From Brevibacillus sp. DP1.3A (GTDB lineage: Bacteria; Bacillota; Bacilli; Brevibacillales; Brevibacillaceae), in assembly GCF_013284245.2 (NCBI RefSeq), contig NZ_CP085876.1, forward strand, positions 1,375,001 through 1,439,000: a stretch of 64,000 nt of DNA. Reading direction: 5' to 3'. The position numbers and the translations under genes were made by a program. Shown piece by piece: positions 1-7,782 of this stretch. Under the pieces are notes generated by a model. The model made no database searches and was not told where the DNA came from. It saw only the letters and a program-made list of their open reading frames with translations. The stretch's first letter is position 1. The number at the start of each line of letters is the position of its first letter.

Positions 1-2
1 GT

Positions 3-179
3 CTCCTGGAGTGGTGTCGATCCGGTAAAGCAGAGACTCTGATCATTGGGGGCACACCTCTCGGGATGGATCAGTGGACCATTAAGTCCGTTACGCAAAA
101 TTGGAAGGTATTAGACGGACAAGGCAGGCTACTCACTGGGGAGGCAAATGTTTCCATAGAGGAGTACATGAGGAGGTGA
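3..179 (+). CDS. C-terminal end of a phage tail protein (possibly gpU-like), truncated by the window edge
   Basis: Only the last 58 codons are present, in an open frame from base 3 to the TGA at 177-179. The fragment contains GMDQWTIKSVTQNW and ends SIEEYMRR. A 'W-x-I-x-S-V ... ANVS-x-EEY' ending before baseplate genes recalls small tail or tape-completion proteins such as P2 gpU, but 58 residues are too few to be sure. It lies directly upstream of the gp25-type baseplate gene, and the AGGAGG overlapping its last codons serves that gene. Phage tail origin is secure from context; the specific family is a guess. Confidence 0.45.
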   Translation, partial: LLEWCRSGKAETLIIGGTPLGMDQWTIKSVTQNWKVLDGQGRLLTGEANVSIEEYMRR

Positions 180-184
180 AAGCC

Positions 185-496
185 TTGGTTTACGAAGTAA
201 CGCCAGGCAGCTTAAGAATTAATTTCGGGGCAACGGGAGTAGACGCGATTCTACAGAACGTTGCTTTTATTTTGTCCACTGCTATTTTTTCGTGTCCTAT
301 GCATAGATCGTTCGCATGGGATCCTGACATAGATTCTCCGATCCAGATGCAAAGTGCGAAAAACATTGCCCGGATGACGGCAGCCATTCAAGAGTTTGAA
401 CCACGTGCCACGGTGGTGAGAATTGACATGAGAGGGGATCCACAAAACGGAGCCCTAAAACCAGTAGTGGGGGTGAGAATTGATGACGAGGTTTAA
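185..496 (+). CDS. GPW/gp25-family baseplate wedge protein
   Basis: A 103-residue protein related to T4 gp25 and P2 gpW, a component of the contractile-tail baseplate wedge next to the sheath. Typical family elements are visible: ILQNVAFILSTAIFSCPMHRSF followed by an acidic stretch, then an IARMTAAIQEFEPRATV helix and a final beta hairpin. The chosen start is TTG at 185, eight bases after AGGAGG at 171-176; a GTG at 176 would overlap the ribosome binding site. Its end overlaps the start of the gpJ-like gene, as usual in tail operons. Confidence 0.8.
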   Translation: MVYEVTPGSLRINFGATGVDAILQNVAFILSTAIFSCPMHRSFAWDPDIDSPIQMQSAKNIARMTAAIQEFEPRATVVRIDMRGDPQNGALKPVVGVRIDDEV

Positions 497-1601
497 TCTT
501 CCTGATGTGGAGTTTGCGAAGAAGTCCGCTCAAGAGATCGAGGCGGAAGCCGTTGCCAACTATGAAGGACTCACTGATATTAAGCTAGCAGATGCCGACC
601 CACGACGGAAATTCATTCAATCGATTGTTTTGCTGGCCGTTCAACAAAGGTCCAACATTAACTACAGTGCCAAACAGAATTTGCTTGCATATGCAAACGG
701 TGATTTCCTCGATCATCAGGGCGTTTCTACCGATACATCCAGACTCCCAGCAACGGCATCTGTAACAACATTACGTTTTGTACTTTCTGTGGCTCTGGAG
801 AAAAACGAAATAATCCCAGCAGGGACCATGGGTACAGCTGGCGACGACGTTTTCTTTGCCACTACTGAACAGGTCGTTGTCCCTGCTGGGCTAACACAAG
901 TCGATGTTGAAGCGATTTGCACAATTGCCGGTTCGCAGGGGAACGGTTATCTACCTGGACAGATTAATCAGTTGGTTAAGCCCATTAGATGGGTTCAATC
1001 AATCCAGAACGTGACAACGAGCGAAGGCGGCTCTGATGAGGAGGAAGACGACGCTTATGCTGATCGGATCCGCCAGGCTCCAGAACGATTTTCGGTTGCA
1101 GGTCCAGATGGCGCATACCGTTACTGGGCACGAACTGCCAGCCCATTAATTGTTGATGTTTCAGTTGACTCGCCTTCACCTTGCGTCGTGGAGATCCGCC
1201 CACTTCTAAAGGATGGAGGAGTCCCTGGACAGGAAATATTGGATCTGGTTGATGGTGTTTGCAATGACCGGAAAATACGTCCTCTTACGGACCACGTTCA
1301 AGTGCTTGCCCCTGAGATTGTGTCCTACGACATTTCTTTGACCTACTGGATCAGTACGGGAAATAGTAGCACCGCAGCCAGTATCCAGGCGAATGTTCAG
1401 CAGGCACTCAGCGATTACAAGCAGTGGCAAAAATCAAAGCTTGGACGCTCCGTTGATCCGTCCGAATTGATTGCGCGGATAAAAAATGCCGGAGCGAAAA
1501 GGGTGGCCGTGACGCTGCCAGCCTATAAAGCCCTTTCTCCCTACCAGGTTGCTGTTGAAAATACCGTGGCGATCGATTACGGAGGGCTTGAAGATGACTG
1601 A
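483..1601 (+). CDS. Baseplate J/gp47-family protein
   Basis: A 372-residue homolog of P2 gpJ and PBSX XkdT, which builds the baseplate wedge around the tail spike. Family hallmarks are the N-terminal ARRKFIQSIVLLAVQQRSNINYSAKQ-like region (about residues 40-65), the segment LRFVLSVALEKNEIIPAGT, and the repeated beta-rich 'V-x-I-x-P-L' stretches in the C-terminal half. ATG at 483 follows GGGGGTGAG and overlaps the end of the gp25-type gene by 14 bases. The next gene overlaps its end by 8 bases, indicating one transcript. Confidence 0.85.
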   Translation: MTRFNLPDVEFAKKSAQEIEAEAVANYEGLTDIKLADADPRRKFIQSIVLLAVQQRSNINYSAKQNLLAYANGDFLDHQGVSTDTSRLPATASVTTLRFVLSVALEKNEIIPAGTMGTAGDDVFFATTEQVVVPAGLTQVDVEAICTIAGSQGNGYLPGQINQLVKPIRWVQSIQNVTTSEGGSDEEEDDAYADRIRQAPERFSVAGPDGAYRYWARTASPLIVDVSVDSPSPCVVEIRPLLKDGGVPGQEILDLVDGVCNDRKIRPLTDHVQVLAPEIVSYDISLTYWISTGNSSTAASIQANVQQALSDYKQWQKSKLGRSVDPSELIARIKNAGAKRVAVTLPAYKALSPYQVAVENTVAIDYGGLEDD

Positions 1602-2244
1602 TATCTACACGGTATCGCTTGTTGACCTCCTACCTGAAAGCCTCAAACAGGATTCAGATGCGAGAGCGTTGGCCGAAGCATTGACTCCAGCATTTCAGGA
1701 GATTTCAGCCCAAATTCCTTTGATTACATTCCTGGCTACACTTGATGAACAGCCAGAAGAAGTTGTTGATTTACTAGCTTGGCAGGCTCATGTTGATTTC
1801 TATGAACCCGATTTGCCTCTTGAGCAGAAAAGACAGCTAGTGCGTGAAGCGTCCCTGTGGCATCGACGTAAAGGGACACCCTGGGCCGTGGAGCAAGTGG
1901 TGTCGATCGTGTTTCCTGGGGCAAAAGTAGCCGAGTGGTTTGAATATGGTGGTCAACCAGGTTATTTCCGTGTAGAGACAGAACAGACTCTCGCAGCCAA
2001 CGCTGATTTGGCACGCTTGGTCCGTCTCATCAACGCCACAAAGAGGCGCAGCGCTTGGCTAGAAAACGTAACTGTGAAACGGACGATCAACGCTGGACAA
2101 TTTTACGGCGGCGCTATTGCGGAATATCACAAAACAGAAATTTACCCTGTGGCGTTTGAAATGCCGGATCTGAGGGCGACACATTCATTTGGTGGCGTAC
2201 TCTCAACCGAGGCAAGAACTACAATTTACCCGGAGGTGAAATAA
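1594..2244 (+). CDS. Phage tail protein I (P2 gpI-like)
   Basis: A 216-residue tail protein I family member, normally encoded directly after gpJ and contributing to the baseplate periphery. The order 'LLPESLKQDSDARALAEAL', 'LDEQPEEVVDLLAWQAHVDFYEPDLPLEQKRQLV' and 'HRRKGTPWAVEQVV' is the usual core of the family. The start is ATG at 1594 behind GGAGGG, inside the last codons of the J gene. The C-terminal 50 residues look like the variable attachment region for the fibre. Confidence 0.85.
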   Translation: MTDIYTVSLVDLLPESLKQDSDARALAEALTPAFQEISAQIPLITFLATLDEQPEEVVDLLAWQAHVDFYEPDLPLEQKRQLVREASLWHRRKGTPWAVEQVVSIVFPGAKVAEWFEYGGQPGYFRVETEQTLAANADLARLVRLINATKRRSAWLENVTVKRTINAGQFYGGAIAEYHKTEIYPVAFEMPDLRATHSFGGVLSTEARTTIYPEVK

Positions 2245-2245
2245 A

Positions 2246-3463
2246 GTGGCCCAATACACAGGAATGATTTTGACAAAAAAAGGGCGCGACTTACAGGCAA
2301 AAGCAGAAGCAGGGGCAACGCTCACGTTCACCAAAGCAAAGATAGGGGACGGGCAGCTCGGGCAAGGGCAGTCTTTGGAGAATTTGAATGACCTGATCAA
2401 TCCCCTAAAGACTTTGGCTATCAACAGTGTGGAAGCAGAGAGCGGAGGACTTTGCCGCATACGGACAAACATTACGAACCAAGGAATCACGCAGGGCTTT
2501 TATGTAAGAGAGATCGGGCTGTTTGCCCAGGATCCTGACCTTGGAGAGATCTTGTACGCCATTTCTACGGCATCAGCTGCCGACTATTTACCTCCCGAGG
2601 GCGGGGCGACGATTGTAAACAATCAGTTTGACATTATCGTGATTGTCGGGAATGCGAGTTCAATCAACGCGACTATCACGCCTTCTGGTTTGGTGAACCA
2701 GGAGCAGTTGGCAAAGCTGCAGGGGCAAGTTGATAGTCTAGCAAAAAGCGTGATCGGGAGTGGCGTACTCACCGGATTATCTTTCACACATAGCGGACTA
2801 ACTGCTTCCTACACAGCGGGATCTGCTTACGTGTCAGGTATCAAATTTGACGCGGCCGCTGGCAATATTCAGCTGAATGCAAATCAAGGACAATACATCT
2901 ATCTGGATATAGATGGGAAGGTGAAAGGCTCGACAGACCAGGCTGCAGCTCAAGCAAAATGCCTGTTGTGGTACTTCTCCACAAATGCGACGAATGTAAT
3001 TACTTCGACGGATCGGCGCAGCGTAATCGATAGTACGCAATTCGTAAAGCAGTCAGACGTGGCCACGAGTGGAGCAAACAAGATTCCTCGCCTTGACGGA
3101 TCTGGTAAAGGAGCTTTTAGCATCACGGGTGATGCAACTACACTAGGCGGTAAATCTGTAGGTGCTGGAGCAAATCAAATCCCTACCCGCGATGCCAACA
3201 GTAAGTTGGTGGCGGATCAACTCGCAAGGCTGAAAATCACAAAGAGCGGCAAGGATGCAAATGGCAAGTTTGCACATGTAGAATACAGACGTGAATCAGA
3301 TAATACCTTGTTTCTCCGTTCCATTTTATCTAGCCCTGACGTTAATGGGAATTATCTGACCGACACTTGGACCTACTACAAAGCTGACGGTACAACGGTA
3401 GCGGAAACAAAAGTATGGAAGCTCTCTTACGATACAGATGGTGACGTTACCAGTGTCATTTAA
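2246..3463 (+). CDS. Phage tail fibre protein with N-terminal tail-collar domain
   Basis: A 405-residue receptor-binding fibre. The first about 150 residues are a tail-collar/DUF3751-type attachment domain (GMILTKKGRDLQAKAEAGATLTFT, then ITQGFYVREIGLFAQDPDLGEILYA and NNQFDIIVIVGNASS). The rest is a low-complexity beta-structured shaft rich in Gly, Ala, Thr and Asn. The GTG start at 2246 follows GGAGGTGAAATAAA and begins two bases after the gpI stop. The fibre presumably sets host range. Confidence 0.85.
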   Translation: MAQYTGMILTKKGRDLQAKAEAGATLTFTKAKIGDGQLGQGQSLENLNDLINPLKTLAINSVEAESGGLCRIRTNITNQGITQGFYVREIGLFAQDPDLGEILYAISTASAADYLPPEGGATIVNNQFDIIVIVGNASSINATITPSGLVNQEQLAKLQGQVDSLAKSVIGSGVLTGLSFTHSGLTASYTAGSAYVSGIKFDAAAGNIQLNANQGQYIYLDIDGKVKGSTDQAAAQAKCLLWYFSTNATNVITSTDRRSVIDSTQFVKQSDVATSGANKIPRLDGSGKGAFSITGDATTLGGKSVGAGANQIPTRDANSKLVADQLARLKITKSGKDANGKFAHVEYRRESDNTLFLRSILSSPDVNGNYLTDTWTYYKADGTTVAETKVWKLSYDTDGDVTSVI

Positions 3464-3478
3464 TAAGGAGGTAAAATT

Positions 3479-4522
3479 GTGGACATTACACAAGTTTTGT
3501 CTGACCACAAAGTATTAGGTAGTGGGTACCGAAAAGGGCAAATCATCCCTCCTTCAAAGGTTGAACCACTTGACTTGAGGATAGGTATTCAAGAAATATG
3601 GGTGGACACAGGGGCGGATTATGCATACATGACCAACGGTGACACACTCGAAAGGTACAGCTTAATAGACGGAAAACGGTTGTGGGCATCAAAATATACG
3701 CTTCCAGATGGATCATCAGCAGGACAAACGTATTATGGCGGCGTGCTCTCAGATGGCACTTTTGTTGGTTGGAACAGTTTCAGAAGCACCATTTCCTATA
3801 AACCGATCATGAATTCGCCAAACGGTTCACAATACAAACCCGGATACTATTCGGATTACATTAATGGTATGGCTGTGCTTCCGGATAATAGGATTTTGAT
3901 ATACCTATCAGGAGATATCGCCGTACCAGATCGAGGGTTGGGCATGTTTAATGGCTTTGGCAGCAAATATTGGACAAATGGATCGCTTTCAGGTGGCATA
4001 GTTCCCGGATCAGCAGGGTATGATTCAAGCGGCAATGTGATTTTCGTGGATGGAAACTGGAAGCTTAATCGACTAAATAAATCAACAGGGGCGGTCATTG
4101 CCCAAACCGAATTGTCTACACTTATTGGGGCCGGAGCAATTCAAGTTGTTTTCGCTGGAAGTGCCATATTTATACGTCAATCATCAACCATCCATAAGGT
4201 GGATGTGAATACGTTTAGTAAGGTTTATAGTTACACCATCCCCGGTGCGTCACAAATCACATATATCAATGGGATTGACGGAGATAACAACCTATTGTTT
4301 ACCGATCTAAATACCACCGGATCATTTTATTTGAAGTGTATGAGGCTAGATAACACCCAAACCACTCCAACGGGGATTACGGAAATCACGGTTGTGTCAA
4401 ACATGGCTGCTTACGAGGCTAGATACGTAAACCGTGTTGCACATAACAAGTCAAAAAAATACTACTTTTGGATCGATTGCGGGAGAAAGATTGGGGAAAC
4501 GTCCGGATACTTACTGATTTAA
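3479..4522 (+). CDS. Phage tail-tip protein with a predicted beta-propeller fold, function unknown
   Basis: A 347-residue protein with GTG start at 3479 behind AAGGAGG. No family is recognised. The sequence alternates short beta strands with Gly/Asn/Asp turns (for example IWVDTGADYAYMTNGDTLERYSL, GMAVLPDNRILIYLSGDIA, GYDSSGNVIFVDGNWKLNRLNKSTG, GIDGDNNLLFTDLNTTGSFYL), the pattern of PQQ/WD-like propeller repeats. Its position after the fibre gene fits an adhesin or a second receptor-binding protein. The propeller fold is inferred from the repeat rhythm. Confidence 0.6.
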   Translation: MDITQVLSDHKVLGSGYRKGQIIPPSKVEPLDLRIGIQEIWVDTGADYAYMTNGDTLERYSLIDGKRLWASKYTLPDGSSAGQTYYGGVLSDGTFVGWNSFRSTISYKPIMNSPNGSQYKPGYYSDYINGMAVLPDNRILIYLSGDIAVPDRGLGMFNGFGSKYWTNGSLSGGIVPGSAGYDSSGNVIFVDGNWKLNRLNKSTGAVIAQTELSTLIGAGAIQVVFAGSAIFIRQSSTIHKVDVNTFSKVYSYTIPGASQITYINGIDGDNNLLFTDLNTTGSFYLKCMRLDNTQTTPTGITEITVVSNMAAYEARYVNRVAHNKSKKYYFWIDCGRKIGETSGYLLI

Positions 4523-4541
4523 TAAAAGGGGGATTGGAACA

Positions 4542-4874
4542 ATGATTTTTCTTGGAAGTTTTGTGAAGGTCAATGAAACAAAATTCGCGGTAGGATTCAC
4601 GCATTATGCACCTTTTGACGAAAAGGATGGACTGGGGAAAAATGAACAGGAATTGAGGGCAGAGGGGATATTGGTTGAATCGTTACCAACGCCTAGTCTA
4701 TCAGACGAAACAAAGGTACCTGTATTGTTTGTGAATCCTACTACTGGAGAAACTTGGTTTGAATATCAAGATAGGCCACTAACATTGCAGGAACAACAGG
4801 CGAAAAAGATTTTACAACTGGAAGAACAATTAAAAATAACTCAGGATGCACTTGACGCGCTATTACTCAAATAA
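4542..4874 (+). CDS. Small phage protein with C-terminal coiled coil
   Basis: A 110-residue protein with ATG at 4542 behind GGGGGATTGG. It starts MIFLGSFVKVNETKFAVGF, contains a WFEYQDRPLTLQEQQ segment, and ends in a predicted coiled coil (ILQLEEQLKITQDALDALLLK). Proteins of this size and layout often lie between the fibre gene and an XkdX gene in Bacillus prophages, where a fibre chaperone or tail accessory role is suspected. No function is established. Confidence 0.6.
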   Translation: MIFLGSFVKVNETKFAVGFTHYAPFDEKDGLGKNEQELRAEGILVESLPTPSLSDETKVPVLFVNPTTGETWFEYQDRPLTLQEQQAKKILQLEEQLKITQDALDALLLK

Positions 4875-4887
4875 GGAGGATATTCTA

Positions 4888-5034
4888 ATGACTAGCAAAC
4901 TCTATTCGTACTGCAAAATGAGATGGGAACATGGCGCTTGGGGAGAACCTGAATTGACGACAGCGGTTGCCAAGACCTACATCACGGAATCAGAAAAAAC
5001 GGAGATCATGACACAACCACAAAAAAGCGCATAG
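4888..5034 (+). CDS. XkdX-family small phage protein
   Basis: A 48-residue protein beginning MTSKLYSYCKMRWEHG, with ATG at 4888 after AAGGAGG. The pattern of an early Tyr, 'K-x-x-W-x-x-G' and 'TYITESEKTEIM' matches the short XkdX family found next to tail fibre and lysis genes of PBSX-like phages. The family's role is unknown. It is the last gene before a terminator at 5037-5067. Confidence 0.75.
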   Translation: MTSKLYSYCKMRWEHGAWGEPELTTAVAKTYITESEKTEIMTQPQKSA

Positions 5035-5036
5035 AG

Positions 5037-5067
5037 CGCCTTTTCCAAAATGGAGAGGGCGTTTTTT
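5037..5067 (+). terminator. Intrinsic terminator after the tail genes
   Basis: Arms CGCCTTTTCC (5037-5046) and GGAGAGGGCG (5052-5061) pair over ten positions with G-U wobbles, followed by six T residues. It separates the tail operon from the lysis genes, although read-through is likely. A second weaker GGAGC...GCTCC hairpin lies just downstream. Confidence 0.7.
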
Positions 5068-5130
5068 CATGGGGAGCTGCATAGGCGGCTCCTTTTACTT
5101 TTGCCCCTAGGGGGTGAGGAGGATGGACAG

Positions 5131-5589
5131 ATGAGGTTTATTCAAAGCCTAGATAACGTAGTAACTCCAGCAAACGGCATAGCTGCAACAATGGGAGCTT
5201 TTTTGGCACCAGCATTTCATTACTTCTATGGAACTGGTCGTACCGACATCCTGGTTGTTCTTCTTGTCATGAATGGCCTTGATTGGGTGACAGGGATTGC
5301 CGCAGCTAAAAAAGACCAAACGTATTCGTCCGAGTATGGGTTGTCTCGAATCCCACGGACGCTATTTCTGCTTGCACTGCCGGCAGTAGCAAACCTACTG
5401 GATAAGGTTATGGGAACGCCAGGCTTCTTGTTCTACGGCGTGACATTCGGACTGATTTACCACACCTGGACGAGCCTGACTGCAAACGCACATCGAGCAA
5501 ACTGGCCGATGCCAAAATCTATTGAGAAGCTGGTTGGATCTGAAATCAAAGCCAAAGCAGAGCGAGCTGCACGAAAGGAGTACAAGTGA
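5131..5589 (+). CDS. Phage holin (phi29/toxin-secretion holin family)
   Basis: A 152-residue membrane protein. After a short polar N-terminus there are about three hydrophobic segments (MGAFLAPAFHYFYG, ILVVLLVMNGLDWVTGIAA, TLFLLALPAVANLL/FLFYGVTFGLIYHTW). The LLVMNGLDWVTGIAAAKK motif is characteristic of the holin_4_1 type. The charged tail ends RAARKEYK. ATG at 5131 is used because GAGGAGG precedes it, not the upstream in-frame ATG inside the terminator. Its last bases overlap the endolysin start, forming a lysis cassette. Confidence 0.85.
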   Translation: MRFIQSLDNVVTPANGIAATMGAFLAPAFHYFYGTGRTDILVVLLVMNGLDWVTGIAAAKKDQTYSSEYGLSRIPRTLFLLALPAVANLLDKVMGTPGFLFYGVTFGLIYHTWTSLTANAHRANWPMPKSIEKLVGSEIKAKAERAARKEYK

Positions 5590-6338
5590 TTATGATTCCA
5601 TTGATGAAAGAGTATCGTGTCACCAGCCCTTACGGTCCAAGAAAGAGTCCTCTTAATGGAAAACAAGAATTCCACACAGGAATTGACCTTGTAAAGCCAG
5701 CATACGCGAATATTCAAGCTTTCGTTGCAGGGACTGTTGTTTATGCAAACATGGGGCAAACGGGTACTGGAGTCGGCGGTTTTGGAAACACGGTAATCAT
5801 TAAAGACAATGACAATCATCTACATATGTACGCACACCTCAGAGATTACTGTGTCTCAGTTGGACAGTTCGTTGATCGTGGTCAGGTAATCGGACGGCAA
5901 GGTAACACAGGAAAATCTACAGGACAACACCTGCATTTTGAGGTTCGGAAGAATGGTCCGAGTTTTGGCTTTGGAAACCACGTTCATCCGGTTAAGTACG
6001 TCGATGATTTCTATGCGAAGGATTGTTCACAACCGGAGAAAAAACCTGTTGATAGCCCTGTGGATATAGTGTCCGTCGAGATCAATGGAACACTGCTGCC
6101 AGTCCAAGGCTACCTCAAAGACGGCGTTTCTACCCTGCCTGTACGAGTGGTAGCAGAGGCCGTAGGTGTCACACCAGGATGGTGCCCAGACAACAAGGCC
6201 GTGACAGTCAACGGCAAGCAGTTGACAGTGACTATCGAAGCAGGAGCATCTTACGCAGCAGCTCGTGAGCTGGCTGCCGCGCTTTGTCTGCAGGTTGAGT
6301 GGGATGGAAGTACAAATACAGTAATACTGAGAGGATGA
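5586..6338 (+). CDS. Phage endolysin: M23 peptidase with C-terminal stalk/copper-amine-oxidase-like domain
   Basis: A 250-residue lysin. Residues 1-150 are an M23 LytM-type metallopeptidase with zinc ligands H30 and D34 (HTGID) and the H115-L-H117 motif; H84 is the likely general base. It should cut peptidoglycan cross-bridge or stem peptides. Residues about 160-250 (VEINGTLLPVQGYLKDGVSTLPVRVVAEAVGV ... NGKQLTV ... LCLQVEWDGSTNTVIL) match the small repeat domain seen in Bacillales surface proteins, probably for wall binding. The GTG at 5586 overlaps the holin stop; ATG at 5592 is an alternative start. There is no signal peptide, consistent with holin-dependent release. Confidence 0.85.
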   Translation: MIMIPLMKEYRVTSPYGPRKSPLNGKQEFHTGIDLVKPAYANIQAFVAGTVVYANMGQTGTGVGGFGNTVIIKDNDNHLHMYAHLRDYCVSVGQFVDRGQVIGRQGNTGKSTGQHLHFEVRKNGPSFGFGNHVHPVKYVDDFYAKDCSQPEKKPVDSPVDIVSVEINGTLLPVQGYLKDGVSTLPVRVVAEAVGVTPGWCPDNKAVTVNGKQLTVTIEAGASYAAARELAAALCLQVEWDGSTNTVILRG

Positions 6339-6343
6339 GTTTC

Positions 6344-6490
6344 ATGGATCAAACAAACAAAAAGAAACAGGGAATTTTGATGATCGTCGGTGGCGTTCTT
6401 GCGATTGTTGGAGCAGGCTACGGGTTACTGACAGATGAACAAACCCATGCGATCCAGCAGGCTCTTGAGATACTTCTAGCAGCGTTTTAA
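6344..6490 (+). CDS. Small membrane protein in the lysis cassette
   Basis: A 48-residue protein, MDQTNKKKQ followed by a single hydrophobic helix (GILMIVGGVLAIVGAGYGLL) and an amphipathic tail. ATG at 6344 lies eight bases after GAGAGGA; ATG at 6335 is an alternative. Its position after the endolysin suggests an accessory holin or antiholin role, which is inference. A strong terminator follows. Confidence 0.6.
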   Translation: MDQTNKKKQGILMIVGGVLAIVGAGYGLLTDEQTHAIQQALEILLAAF

Positions 6491-6496
6491 ATGCAA

Positions 6497-6533
6497 CAGC
6501 CCTCCTTCCGGATAAACGGGGGAGGGCTTTTTT
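6497..6533 (+). terminator. Intrinsic terminator after the lysis cassette
   Basis: A long GC-rich stem pairs AGCCCTCC...CCG with CGG...GGAGGGCT around ATAAA, followed by six T residues. Confidence 0.85.
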
Positions 6534-6584
6534 ATGTTTTGTTATGTGGTATTATTGTGAAAAAAAGGAAGAAGGATAACATTC

Positions 6585-7001
6585 GTGAAAAAATTTCTAA
6601 TTGCATGTGTAGCGTCGCTCCTCCTGCTATCTGGTTGTGGTGGGGGTACACATGACACCGAAAAGAAACTGGCAGTCGAGTACGTTAATGTAATGCTTCA
6701 AGGGAACGATGAAGAAGCAAAGAAGACGTTCATACAAAACAACGTACTTCCAGAGGCTCAACCGATTATGACTTTGGCAATGAACATGCAAAGTGATAAA
6801 TCAAACGTCATCAGTGAACCAGAAGTAGTGGATGCTGTGGCGCAAGAAAAAGGTGTTATTGTTCTCTTACGCGGTAAAAAGGGAGACGGAAGCGAGACAG
6901 AACAATTGGTCGTTTTTGCAGAGGGTAAGGTCATAATGGCACCGAGTAGCGATCCGAATAATGAAATTTACAAACAGCTCAGAGAAAAATTCAATAAGTA
7001 A
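6585..7001 (+). CDS. Prophage-encoded lipoprotein, function unknown
   Basis: A 138-residue protein with a classic lipoprotein signal (MKKFLIACVASLLLLSGC, lipobox Cys at 18). The mature part (TEKKLAVEYVNVMLQGNDEEAKKTFIQNN...) resembles the DUF4878/NTF2-like 'lumazine-like' lipoproteins of Firmicutes in size and opening helix, but the assignment is uncertain. The GTG start at 6585 follows AAGGAAGAAGGA. It is a monocistronic gene between two terminators inside the prophage, as expected for a lysogenic-conversion gene expressed from the prophage. Confidence 0.75.
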   Translation: MKKFLIACVASLLLLSGCGGGTHDTEKKLAVEYVNVMLQGNDEEAKKTFIQNNVLPEAQPIMTLAMNMQSDKSNVISEPEVVDAVAQEKGVIVLLRGKKGDGSETEQLVVFAEGKVIMAPSSDPNNEIYKQLREKFNK

Positions 7002-7013
7002 CAGTAATTAAGC

Positions 7014-7048
7014 AGCCTTCCTTTGGACTGATCCGAGGAGGGCTTTTT
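7014..7048 (+). terminator. Terminator after the lipoprotein gene
   Basis: AGCCTTCCTTTGGA pairs imperfectly with TCCGAGGAGGGCT, followed by five T residues. It also abuts the end of the convergent gene at 7049. Confidence 0.7.
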
Positions 7049-7252
7049 CTATTTAAACAGCTTTTTTAACCAAGCGAACACGTCGAATGTCGTTTTCTGG
7101 TATGCCTTGTTATATGCATACTTTTTCGGATCGCGGATCCATCCCCATCCCTGGGGCATTTTCACTCCTGCGCGTTGGACGACCTGGCGTTTCAGACTGG
7201 TCCGTGCCGCTATTCTCTTTTTTAGGCTTGGTTTCCTCATCCCGAATTTCAT
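7049..7252 (-). CDS. Small basic phage protein, conserved in Bacillus prophages, function unknown
   Basis: A 67-residue, strongly basic protein beginning MKFGMRKPSLKKRIAARTS and containing MPQGWGWIRDPKKYAYNKAYQKTT. Similar 'K-x-P-x-G-x-G-W-x-x-[ND]-P-K-K-A-x-Y-N-x-x-Y-x-[KR]-T' proteins are remembered from many Bacillus prophages without a known role. The start used is the ATG at 7252, behind AAAGGA with a somewhat long spacer; a longer frame upstream overlaps the divergent YolD promoter. Confidence 0.65.
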   Translation of the reverse strand: MKFGMRKPSLKKRIAARTSLKRQVVQRAGVKMPQGWGWIRDPKKYAYNKAYQKTTFDVFAWLKKLFK

Positions 7253-7314
7253 CCGTGATCGCCGTCCTTTTTTTCCACATTGTACCACTCGTCTGAGTTT
7301 TACAGAATAAGTAT

Positions 7315-7360
7315 TTGCACGTTCGCATGTTGCTCGAATATAATACAGAACAAGTGTTCT
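7315..7360 (+). promoter_or_regulatory. Sigma-A promoter with overlapping LexA (DinR) box for the YolD gene
   Basis: TTGCAC (7315-7320) and TATAAT (7339-7344) are 18 bases apart. Immediately downstream, AGAACAAGTGTTCT (7347-7360) is a perfect GAAC-N4-GTTC dyad matching the Gram-positive SOS box except at the outermost bases. Its placement across the transcription start suggests LexA repression. Confidence 0.75.
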
Positions 7361-7384
7361 TATTTAATTGTGGGAGTGGTTCCT

Positions 7385-7723
7385 ATGGCTTCTAAACTAG
7401 AAAATCCATTTTCAATGCGTTTTGTGCTTCCCGAACAGCGCGAATTGTATCTTTCAATGAAGGAAGACGACAAGCTCGTATCCATGCCGATCCTTGAACA
7501 AGATGAGATGGAATCGTTCCAGTACGTCTTGAGAGATGCAGCTCGGGAAGATTATCCTGTCACAGTTTCTTGGTGGAAACCCGTAAAAGGCACGCTGGGA
7601 ACCACATGTACGATGTGGGGCGTGGTCAAGTGGATTGACCAGAACGGCAGGAGAATTAAGCTTGTGACCGATGAAGATAGCCAGTGGATACCTATGGATA
7701 GTATTACGAAAATTCAAGTATAG
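7385..7723 (+). CDS. YolD-like protein
   Basis: A 112-residue YolD-family protein. The central MPILEQDEMESFQYVLRDAAREDYPVTVSWWK and the C-terminal GVVKWIDQNGRRIKLVTDEDSQWIPMDSI match the family pattern of helix plus small beta barrel. YolD proteins are usually encoded with a Y-family DNA polymerase (UvrX/UmuC type) and are damage-inducible; here no polymerase gene follows, so the gene is an orphan. ATG at 7385 follows GGGAGTGG. The LexA box upstream makes SOS control likely. Confidence 0.8.
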   Translation: MASKLENPFSMRFVLPEQRELYLSMKEDDKLVSMPILEQDEMESFQYVLRDAAREDYPVTVSWWKPVKGTLGTTCTMWGVVKWIDQNGRRIKLVTDEDSQWIPMDSITKIQV

Positions 7724-7782
7724 ATTATTTTTTCTCTATGATATGATTATTGGCAAAATCTTCATAAGGGCGGGGCTAGTAA

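Noticed and set aside
5050..5130. A longer holin starting at the upstream in-frame ATG
   Set aside because: That codon lies inside the terminator hairpin and has no ribosome binding site; GAGGAGG clearly precedes ATG 5131.
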